64,000 bases of DNA, from contig SVNW01000002.1 in assembly GCA_015066745.1 (NCBI GenBank), positions 41,333 to 105,332 of the forward strand. Direction: 5' to 3'. Made by a program: the position numbers and the translations under genes. The DNA comes from Ruminococcus sp. (GTDB lineage: Bacteria; Bacillota; Clostridia; Oscillospirales; Ruminococcaceae). This document shows, one piece after another, positions 8,528 through 15,472 of the stretch. Position 1 is the stretch's first letter, and each line of letters opens with the position of its first letter. A model generated the notes under the pieces. It was not told the DNA's origin. It did no database searches and saw only the letters and a program-made list of their open reading frames with translations.

Positions 8528-9954
8528 CTCAACATTCTCCTTTTTGCCGATATTTCTTTTATGCGTTTTTCTATTGCTGTGTCTTTTATACTTTGCAATG
8601 CTTTTTCTATATTATCAAAACTTCTGTTGCTTTCAATAACGACTCCGACTCCATGCGATGCGCTCTTTATCTGAGCAACCAGATTTTCTGCAGTTGCCAT
8701 AAGATTTTCAGCAGTTCCGTTCCCTGTGTATTCAACATAGATCCCTATTGAATTTATAATGACAGTTTTATCAGGACAGACAGGAAATATGGATATGCTT
8801 ATGTTTTTTCCGGCTTCCCTTGCATAGATATTATATTCTTTTCGTATATCACTGTCTTTAAAACCTTTTTTTATTATTTCACACCCTCTTGCATCTGCAA
8901 GTTCTCGCACGATATCAGAAGATATAACTACCGCGCGCATATATGAGGAAATAAAATTTGTATGAATGTACTGCATAAGACTGCACATTCTTTTATGAAT
9001 TTCTGTTATACTGCGTATCATATCAGCCAGTTCTTCAAAACCGCAGATATTTCCGTACTTTCGTTGATTTTTCAGAAAATCCACTATTTTTTCTTCACGG
9101 CTATCACCCTTGCATTTGCAAAGTCTCCCGGTAAATTCTTCGTATTTTTCTATCTGCAAAAGCAAATCACTGTACTCACCGCCACACCAGAAATCAAATG
9201 TATCACTTGCTTTTTCAGATTTAAAAAACAGTTCTTTTTCAAAAAAATCACTCTGTATTATTCTGAATTTTTCTGAATCAATAAATTCTTTTATCTGTAT
9301 AACATATGATTCAAGCTGAAAAAAGTATCGTTTCCACTGCTCAAAACTCTTTTTTATTCTGTCCTCTATCGACGCTATCTGAAACTCCAGACTTGACGAA
9401 TTTGCCATACACGCTTCATAAAATCCGAGTCTGAAATCAACTTTTGTCTGCTCCATCTGCATAAGCAACGCGTCAGCAGCATTTGGTTCAAAAAACTCGT
9501 GCGGATAACTTTTGGAAAACTCGCAAAATATATCATAAACTTTTTCCATACGTTCTTCTGCTTCCTGCCTCTTAAAGTTCTCCTTCTGAACAATGCGATG
9601 CTCTGTGTTGTGAAGCTCCTTAAATATTTCTTTTTCTATGCGATCCATCTCGATACGCATATCATCATTTTCTCTTTTTAGCTTTGCATAATCAGTGTTT
9701 ATTTTCTCTACTTCAGTATTCAGATGCTTGTTCATCTGTTTAGTATAGCGTTCAAATTCCTTTTCGTACTCCAGATCAAGAGCTTCATTATGAGATATTA
9801 TTTTTTCATGAATATCTGCACGCATTTCTTCAAGTTCTGTATTTATGGTATTTTCATAATTTTTTCTTATAGATTCCATATTTTCAGAATTGTTTTTATA
9901 CTGCATACGTAATCTTTCAAGTTTACGACTTAACAATACTGTCTGCGCACTCAT
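8524..9954 (-). CDS. Long coiled-coil protein, possible paralogue of the next gene product
   Basis: 476 residues from the ATG at 9954, preceded by AGGGGTG; an in-frame GTG lies 9 nt upstream. Residues ~5-150 form a continuous charged coiled coil (ELEEMRADIHEKI, MRIEMDRIEKEIF). A helical region with aromatic residues spans 150-370. A C-terminal alpha/beta segment follows, with predicted strands NISISIFPV and TVIINSIGIYVEY. It lacks membrane segments and known catalytic motifs. Its architecture mirrors the product of 7106-8527. Coiled-coil proteins next to AAA+ and GTPase genes often form scaffolds or oligomeric platforms. That role is inferred from context only. Confidence 0.82.
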   Translation of the reverse strand: MSAQTVLLSRKLERLRMQYKNNSENMESIRKNYENTINTELEEMRADIHEKIISHNEALDLEYEKEFERYTKQMNKHLNTEVEKINTDYAKLKRENDDMRIEMDRIEKEIFKELHNTEHRIVQKENFKRQEAEERMEKVYDIFCEFSKSYPHEFFEPNAADALLMQMEQTKVDFRLGFYEACMANSSSLEFQIASIEDRIKKSFEQWKRYFFQLESYVIQIKEFIDSEKFRIIQSDFFEKELFFKSEKASDTFDFWCGGEYSDLLLQIEKYEEFTGRLCKCKGDSREEKIVDFLKNQRKYGNICGFEELADMIRSITEIHKRMCSLMQYIHTNFISSYMRAVVISSDIVRELADARGCEIIKKGFKDSDIRKEYNIYAREAGKNISISIFPVCPDKTVIINSIGIYVEYTGNGTAENLMATAENLVAQIKSASHGVGVVIESNRSFDNIEKALQSIKDTAIEKRIKEISAKRRMLR

Positions 9955-9969
9955 AATTTTCACCCCTGT

Positions 9970-10830
9970 TTAGATATTCAGTTCATCATCTATCAAAGAT
10001 ATTACAACAGACCTTTTTTCAGCCAGCTGAGAAATATGAAGCGCTATCTCATCTATCTCATTTCTGATACTTTCAAGTCTTTCCGAGATAGTATCATATC
10101 CGTCATCGCTTTTGTAATATCTGAGAATATCATTAAAATATGCGAGCTGTTCTCTTAAATTATCTGTATTTTCAGAATTTTCAGTGTTCTGTCTTATATC
10201 TTCAGAAAGCTTATATTTTTTTATTTCAAGTGATGAAACATCTTCTTTTAGTGTCCTGAGATCTTCGATTTCTGATTTTATATTTTCTGATCTCTTTTCA
10301 AGTTCTTCTTTTTTCAGAAGAAGTTCATTGTTTTCTCTCTGAAGTTCCGATATCATTTTTTCCATATTACTTACTTCAAGTTCAAGAAGTCTGTTTGTTT
10401 CGGAAACTAAAGCATATTCTGAAATATCCGGGCTGTCAACAGCTTTTTTCTCTTCAAAATTAAGATATAACATATCAAGAGAAGAGTCATAACCTAACTT
10501 TACTTCAGAACAACTACAGCTTCCGTTGCTTACGTTTTCCCTGCCTCTTATCTCATAGTAAGTTTCTATAGGTCTGTCAAAAATAATTGATGCTGACTTC
10601 AGTACATACAATTCTGAAGGTTTGTACTGAACAGAAAATTTTAACTTTCCTGACTCGCTGTTTACAGAAGGATTTATGCACTGTATAACTGATGGTATCT
10701 GTATAAATAAATTTGGTCTGGACTCAACCGGTTCTATACTCTGAACTATTTCAAACTTCAGATCACCTTTTAAAAATGATTCACAAACCGGATCTTCAAA
10801 AGTCAGTATACATTCATTTCCTATATACAC
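9970..10830 (-). CDS. Beta-rich N-terminal domain plus coiled-coil protein
   Basis: 286 residues, starting at a GTG (10830) with GAGAGGTG about 10 nt upstream. No in-frame ATG lies nearby with a better RBS. The first ~135 residues look beta-rich (CILTFEDP, LKFEIVQSI, KLKFSVQYKP, SASIIFDRP) and include a CSCS pair. Residues ~140-275 are a strong coiled coil with Leu/Glu/Lys heptads (LLELEVSNMEKMISELQREN). No family is recognised. It is the third coiled-coil protein in a row, and the beta domain may bind a partner. It is placed 15 nt upstream of the next gene in the operon. Confidence 0.8.
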   Translation of the reverse strand: MYIGNECILTFEDPVCESFLKGDLKFEIVQSIEPVESRPNLFIQIPSVIQCINPSVNSESGKLKFSVQYKPSELYVLKSASIIFDRPIETYYEIRGRENVSNGSCSCSEVKLGYDSSLDMLYLNFEEKKAVDSPDISEYALVSETNRLLELEVSNMEKMISELQRENNELLLKKEELEKRSENIKSEIEDLRTLKEDVSSLEIKKYKLSEDIRQNTENSENTDNLREQLAYFNDILRYYKSDDGYDTISERLESIRNEIDEIALHISQLAEKRSVVISLIDDELNI

Positions 10831-10851
10831 TGCAAAACACCTCTCTATTTT

Positions 10852-11640
10852 TTAATATGGATAAAAGTTAATATTGTTTTCTAAGATATCGGCTATCTTA
10901 TTTCCCATAGAATCTTCGGCAATAACCAGAACACTTAATTTTCCGTCTTTTTCTTCAAACGTTATACCAAGTTTATCACACTGACATTGTTTGATCCCGA
11001 TAATCGCATATGGTTCTATACAGTCACCAAATACACTTGAAGGATTTGTTACATCAGACTTGCTTTTATGTCTGCGTGAAACAGCAACTCTGAAGCTCTC
11101 TTCCTTTTCAACAGGTATATCAAATTTTTGTACACTTCCTTTTTCGTTATCGAGAAGTTTTATAAATTGTATTCGTCCAAAACGCTTATTGTTAAGAATG
11201 ATCCCATAATCATATTCCCGGTCAATATACGGAAAAGCTGATTTTTCATCATTTGTTTTTTCTGTTTTGTCATTGTCACAAAACATCTTTGTGATGTATG
11301 AGATACATTCTTCCATGGATATTCTGTTTTCTCTTTTGAACATTGTCATTTTTTCAAGTACATCAGAAAACAGAACATATTCAGGTGGCAGATATTTTTT
11401 TGATATGACCGGACCTTCTGTATCAGCCATCATAAAATATTCATCTTGTGGCATATTTATATATTCAAAAAAATCCTTATCCGTAAGAATTTTAAACAAA
11501 TACATGCCACAAGAATAAACTTCTGATGCATCATCTATTGTATAATCGCCCATAAATTTCTGCGGGTCCTGATATTTTCCGATATATTCTTTATTTTCTG
11601 CCGACTTTAAAAACAAATCTATTTTATTTATTAGTTCCAT
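10852..11640 (-). CDS. Protein-kinase C-lobe remnant fused to an Hsp70 substrate-domain-like region
   Basis: 262 residues. Residues ~20-115 read like the C-lobe of a Ser/Thr kinase from the APE position onward. They include YQDPQKFMGDYT, ASEVYSCGMYLFKILT (compare the kinase pattern SDVYSLGxxLyxLLT) and FKRENRISMEECISYI, the usual NPxxR-like helix. The N-lobe, HRD and DFG motifs are absent, so it cannot be an active kinase. The C-terminal half ends with KLGITFEEKDGKLSVLVIAE, close to the Hsp70 substrate-domain pattern (vTFdiDaNGILxVxAxD). It sits 9 nt after the Hsp70 gene. I infer a pseudokinase-SBD-beta fusion acting with that Hsp70. The family call rests on motif reading only. Confidence 0.75.
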   Translation of the reverse strand: MELINKIDLFLKSAENKEYIGKYQDPQKFMGDYTIDDASEVYSCGMYLFKILTDKDFFEYINMPQDEYFMMADTEGPVISKKYLPPEYVLFSDVLEKMTMFKRENRISMEECISYITKMFCDNDKTEKTNDEKSAFPYIDREYDYGIILNNKRFGRIQFIKLLDNEKGSVQKFDIPVEKEESFRVAVSRRHKSKSDVTNPSSVFGDCIEPYAIIGIKQCQCDKLGITFEEKDGKLSVLVIAEDSMGNKIADILENNINFYPY

Positions 11641-11649
11641 AGCAGTTCC

Positions 11650-13161
11650 CTATACCTCAAAACTTACTTCTACGTTTCTGTTGTGATCATTAAGATCTTC
11701 GGCATTTACTGTCATTATTCCTTTTGAATCAAAGGAAAAAACAGTTTCTATACGTTGCTCTCCTCTGTCCATAGGAATTATATCATTGAAAATAAATTCA
11801 CCGATTTTTCTGTAAGAAATATTGCCGAAATCATTTGGATCACCACTGTATTCGTACAGTTCAAAACGCATTTCTGTTTCAAATCTTCCGTTGTTTGTGT
11901 ATACATGACGAGCTTCAAAGTTTTCATCTATATCTGTGCCTGCACTGATAATAGGATTCATGTACATTTTGCCTTTTTCATTTCGGCATATTATGCCAAT
12001 AGAATTTAAAAGCTTATTTACTACATGAATATTTTCATCACAAGCCTTTATAGCGGCTCCTCTTGCCACTACACTAAGATATTTTTCATTGTCATGTATA
12101 TCAGGTGCGCATATTATATTGGTTCCTGAATATGTATCCTCAAGATATTGACGTATGTACGGATCATTACTCATTCCGCCTATAAATAATATGTGATCTA
12201 TATTATAACCGGCTACATCGTCATTTGATATCAGTTCTTTTACCCTTTCATACAAATCATCACACGCAGATATATATTCATTAAAAGAAAGATCAAGATG
12301 AAATCTGCAATTATCAGGACATATATTTTTCTTTTCACATATGTCACAAATATCATCAGCATCTATACTCACGCTGTCATTTTTTTTGTACAGTTCTTTT
12401 TTTACCTGTTCTGAAAGCAGTTCTATCTTTTTTCTGATCTGCTTTCTTGAAGTACCCCATACAGTTGATGTATCAATGATATTTTGTCCGGAACATTCTT
12501 TAAACTGTTCAAAAATGATTTTACTTATCCTGCCGTCAAAATCTGTTCCGCCAAGATGTCTTATTCCGTCGGCCGCAAGCACATTAAAACCTGTTACACC
12601 GTTATTTCCTTCAAGTTCTATAAGCGCAACGTCTATCGTACCGCCACCGATATCAACAACATATACATTTTCACCTGATCTGAAGTTATTATCATTATAA
12701 GCAAGCACAGCCGCAACCGGTTCTTTTATTATCTCAATAAGAGTGATACCGGCACGTTTTACAGCGGCTGCAGTCCTTTTTATCTGATCTTCTCCGAATT
12801 TTGCAGGAACAGTAACGACTGCTCTGAACTTTTTTTCATCGGGAAATCTTTCGGAAAGACTGTTTTTAACCTTTTTTAGTATCTCAAAAGCTACGTCTTC
12901 TGCTTTAAAACGTTTCCCGTCAATATCCCAGCTCTTTATTCTGTCGTCCATAAATATTTTTGAAGATGAAATAAATGCTGACGGATTTACTAAGGCTGCA
13001 TCAAGTGCAGGCTGTCCGACCAACATTTTGCCTCTGTCATAATAAATACACGAAGGAAGAATAGTACTTCCGTCATCAAACTTCAGAAACTCAATATTTC
13101 CAAATATATTCATCCAGCCAACAACAGTGTTTGTAGTTCCGAGATCAATGCCTATATTCAT
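11650..13161 (-). CDS. Hsp70-like protein, lidless, with four-cysteine insert
   Basis: 503 residues. The actin-like ATPase domain is intact: phosphate-1 loop GIDLGTTNT (4-12), phosphate-2 VVDIGGGTIDVAL, adenosine motif ILFIGGMSNDPYI, and EPVAAVLAY. A short segment with Cys272, Cys275, Cys281 and Cys285 (CDICEKKNICPDNC) interrupts the ATPase domain between the helix after VKKELYKKND and LSFNEYISACDDLY, where canonical DnaK has no cysteines. It could bind zinc or an Fe-S cluster. The C-terminus ends right after a substrate-domain strand (FDSKGIMTVNAED), so the alpha-helical lid is missing. It probably partners with the kinase-remnant/SBD-like protein encoded immediately downstream. RBS GAGGGTGATG is present, and there is a 4-nt gap to the upstream gene. 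Confidence 0.9.
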   Translation of the reverse strand: MNIGIDLGTTNTVVGWMNIFGNIEFLKFDDGSTILPSCIYYDRGKMLVGQPALDAALVNPSAFISSSKIFMDDRIKSWDIDGKRFKAEDVAFEILKKVKNSLSERFPDEKKFRAVVTVPAKFGEDQIKRTAAAVKRAGITLIEIIKEPVAAVLAYNDNNFRSGENVYVVDIGGGTIDVALIELEGNNGVTGFNVLAADGIRHLGGTDFDGRISKIIFEQFKECSGQNIIDTSTVWGTSRKQIRKKIELLSEQVKKELYKKNDSVSIDADDICDICEKKNICPDNCRFHLDLSFNEYISACDDLYERVKELISNDDVAGYNIDHILFIGGMSNDPYIRQYLEDTYSGTNIICAPDIHDNEKYLSVVARGAAIKACDENIHVVNKLLNSIGIICRNEKGKMYMNPIISAGTDIDENFEARHVYTNNGRFETEMRFELYEYSGDPNDFGNISYRKIGEFIFNDIIPMDRGEQRIETVFSFDSKGIMTVNAEDLNDHNRNVEVSFEV

Positions 13162-13165
13162 AGCA

Positions 13166-14167
13166 TCACCCTCTCATTCCTATAACCATGCGAATTATTT
13201 TCCATACAATATAAACCCCGATACAAGCCGCTAATATCGGCAGTGACGAGGTTACCAGAATTGCAAATATTTCAGAAAAGCTTTCTGAAACAGACATACC
13301 TGCAAAACCTGAAAGCTTATTTTTTAAGAAAAACAGTATGGTAGTCATAAACGATAAAATTATTGTTGTATTAAAATCATACTGTATGTGTGTCTTATCC
13401 TTGTTTACATATACTATAAAGCTTATAAATAAAAAAGAAATAGCAAACATACCTGCGGCCGCTTTTGCAGATGGAACAAATTCCTCCATTACCCGTCTGA
13501 GTTCTTCAAGTACTTCACCGGATAAAAAAGCGTCCTTTAGAGATGTTGCTATCATGAAAAAGAAAAAAGCTACGAATACAGTGACCATAAACGCAACAGG
13601 AGATGAGGCAAATCTTATACGACTTTCATTATTTCTCACTCTGCGTGCAAAATAAATGTCGTCATCGCCCTCAGCAAAATTTCTTATTGCCATTTTTCCT
13701 GTTACAGTGTGATCAAATCCACTGCATATCGTAGCTCCGTCCCCATAATAATCCCCATAGATATGCACCCTTACACGATCTTTTCCTGTTTCGTCATCAC
13801 GAGGTCTTATCTCAAAAGAGTATAATGTATCGCTGAAACTTTGCTGATATAAAATATAATGTCTTAACTTAGTAGAAAAACTTCTTGGTTCTTCCCTTAG
13901 CGGACGAACATTTTCAACTACACCGCTTATTGACTTATACTTTTTATATTTTTGAGAAACAGAAATTTCACGTTTGTTTTTCTGGTTCACTTTTTTCTGC
14001 GATTTTATCCCTTTATCATTGTACTGTATCTTAGGTCTGTTTATAAGACTTTGTTCCGAAACATCTTCGTATTTTAATGCCGCCTTACAAACCGGACATT
14101 TTACACCTGATTTGGTATTTCCGGTATATGGCTTGCCCGGACAAGCCGGGCAATAAAAAATCTCCAT
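13166..14167 (-). CDS. Membrane zinc-ribbon protein
   Basis: 333 residues. The N-terminal zinc ribbon has Cys6, Cys9, Cys24 and Cys27 (CPAC...CPVC) and is followed by EDVSEQSLINRP, as in the protein at 709-1575. A basic linker (50-80) and a mixed domain (85-170) precede four predicted membrane segments at about 191-209, 236-254, 267-282 and 301-322. It is the only clear multi-spanning protein of the operon, so it may anchor the soluble machinery (Hsp70, AAA+, GTPase) at the membrane with the ribbon facing the cytoplasm. It is the first structural gene after the XRE regulator, with RBS GGAGGGG. No enzymatic function is seen. Confidence 0.87.
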   Translation of the reverse strand: MEIFYCPACPGKPYTGNTKSGVKCPVCKAALKYEDVSEQSLINRPKIQYNDKGIKSQKKVNQKNKREISVSQKYKKYKSISGVVENVRPLREEPRSFSTKLRHYILYQQSFSDTLYSFEIRPRDDETGKDRVRVHIYGDYYGDGATICSGFDHTVTGKMAIRNFAEGDDDIYFARRVRNNESRIRFASSPVAFMVTVFVAFFFFMIATSLKDAFLSGEVLEELRRVMEEFVPSAKAAAGMFAISFLFISFIVYVNKDKTHIQYDFNTTIILSFMTTILFFLKNKLSGFAGMSVSESFSEIFAILVTSSLPILAACIGVYIVWKIIRMVIGMRG

Positions 14168-14194
14168 ATATACCCCTCCATCATAAAGAAGTTC

Positions 14195-14476
14195 TTATCT
14201 CTTCTTTACTGACACGTATTCTTTCAGTTCATCAGTAAGGATTCCGAACATTTCGAGGAGTGCCTTTGTATCTTCATTCACTGTGAAGATAAAAAGAAGT
14301 GACAAGAAAGTATTCCATGTGAGAGCTCTCTGTCTTTTCTCAAATGCAAGTACAGACTGTCGGCTAAGTCCAACGATATCTGCGAGTTCTGCCTGAGTAA
14401 CGCCCATCTTTGCTCTAAGTACAACGATGTTCTCAGTCATTCTGTCAATTAAAAGTTTTTTTGTTTCTTCGGTCAT
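14195..14476 (-). CDS. XRE-family helix-turn-helix regulator (probable autoregulator of the operon)
   Basis: 93 residues from the ATG at 14476, chosen for the GGGGTGAT ribosome site 6 nt upstream. An in-frame ATG at 14527 would add 17 hydrophobic residues and lacks an RBS. The helix-turn-helix is MGVTQAELADIVGLSRQSVL (about residues 23-42). The C-terminal half is a helical oligomerisation region. It is the first gene behind a perfect consensus promoter. A 17-bp palindrome upstream of the -35 and a repeated half-site near the start of transcription are likely operator sites. It most simply acts as an autogenous repressor of the twelve-gene operon. Confidence 0.88.
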   Translation of the reverse strand: MTEETKKLLIDRMTENIVVLRAKMGVTQAELADIVGLSRQSVLAFEKRQRALTWNTFLSLLFIFTVNEDTKALLEMFGILTDELKEYVSVKKR

Positions 14477-14566
14477 TAAAATCACCCCATAATAAAAATA
14501 AATTAAAATATTAAGCCTAATAAACATATTATATTTAAAATATCATATATTTATTACTTACTAATG

Positions 14567-14595
14567 ATTATAGCACTAAAAAAACATTCTGTCAA
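14567..14595 (-). promoter_or_regulatory. Consensus sigma-70/A promoter of the 12-gene operon
   Basis: On the minus strand, -35 TTGACA (14590-14595), a spacer of exactly 17 nt and -10 TATAAT (14567-14572): a perfect consensus promoter. Transcription would start near 14560, about 85 nt before the XRE start codon. No other convincing promoter or terminator was seen in the tight gaps down to 709. Confidence 0.88.
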
Positions 14596-14606
14596 TAGTC
14601 ACAAAC

Positions 14607-14623
14607 AATATGTTAAACATATT
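14607..14623. promoter_or_regulatory. 17-bp palindrome upstream of -35, probable XRE operator
   Basis: A perfect inverted repeat, AATATGTT-A-AACATATT, centred at 14615 and 12 nt upstream of the -35 hexamer. The half-site AACATATT recurs alone at 14523-14530 inside the transcribed leader. This arrangement suits a dimeric XRE repressor flanking its own promoter. Confidence 0.6.
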
Positions 14624-14725
14624 TTATGTATTTTTGTATATTTCACCAAATGCATTGCTCATTTTTTGTACCTAAGATACAATAAAATTTGAAAATCATG
14701 TTTATTTTTTTGCATTTTAACGACA

Positions 14726-15472
14726 TTATGTTTCTTCTTTCATTTTTTCCGTATATGCTTTTCCTGTATATTTTTTAAAACATTTGCTAAAATAATTGGG
14801 GTCAGGAATTCCTACTTCTCTTGCTGTTATATACATTGCTGTTTTCTTATGAAGAAGCTCTATTGCTTTATCCATTCTGCATTTAGTTACATAATCAACA
14901 AAACTCATGCCTGTTTCTTCTTTAAAACGACGGCTCAGATAACTTGGATTAAATCCGAACTTATTTGCTACATATGTAAGATTTATTTCAGAATTTTTAT
15001 AATTGTTATTTATGAAGTCGCAGATATTACCCATTCCACCGTAAAAGTTCTTATCCGTTTTTTTCTCTTTTTCTTCTTCATGCGTTCTTACTCCGCTCTG
15101 TTCAAGTTCAGCAGTCACCTTCTTTAAGGCTTCCATAACATTTGCACGCACTATAGGTTTTGTAAGATACTCGCATACACCTATCCCGACACACTGTCTT
15201 GCATATTCAAATTCGTTCATAGCCGTAAGAACTATTATTTTCAGATGCGGATACTGTCTCATTGCGATCTTTGAAAACTCTATTCCGTCCATAAAAGGCA
15301 TTTTTATATCAACAAAAGCTATATCAGGACGCAATTCATCTATTATATTTATCGCTTCTATACCGCTCGATGCTTCTCCGACGATTTCAATTCCAAACTG
15401 TTTCCAGTCAATAGTCAGTTTCAGAAGATTTCTTACTGACTTTTCATCATCTATAATCATTACCTTATACAT
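14726..15472 (-). CDS. AraC-type response regulator (YesN-like)
   Basis: 248 residues. The receiver domain (1-120) has the acidic pair IIDDE and the phospho-acceptor Asp in FVDIKMPFMDG, with the conserved Lys in YLTKP. The C-terminal AraC DNA-binding domain has two helix-turn-helix motifs (LTYVANKFGFNPSYLSRRFK and AREVGIPDPNYFSKCFKKYT). The stop of the sensor kinase and the start of this gene overlap by 8 nt. YesM/YesN-type pairs commonly control carbohydrate ABC importers. The importer at 19962-23133 is the closest candidate target, although the chaperone genes lie in between. About 130 nt separate this stop from the XRE operon promoter region. Confidence 0.92.
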   Translation of the reverse strand: MYKVMIIDDEKSVRNLLKLTIDWKQFGIEIVGEASSGIEAINIIDELRPDIAFVDIKMPFMDGIEFSKIAMRQYPHLKIIVLTAMNEFEYARQCVGIGVCEYLTKPIVRANVMEALKKVTAELEQSGVRTHEEEKEKKTDKNFYGGMGNICDFINNNYKNSEINLTYVANKFGFNPSYLSRRFKEETGMSFVDYVTKCRMDKAIELLHKKTAMYITAREVGIPDPNYFSKCFKKYTGKAYTEKMKEET

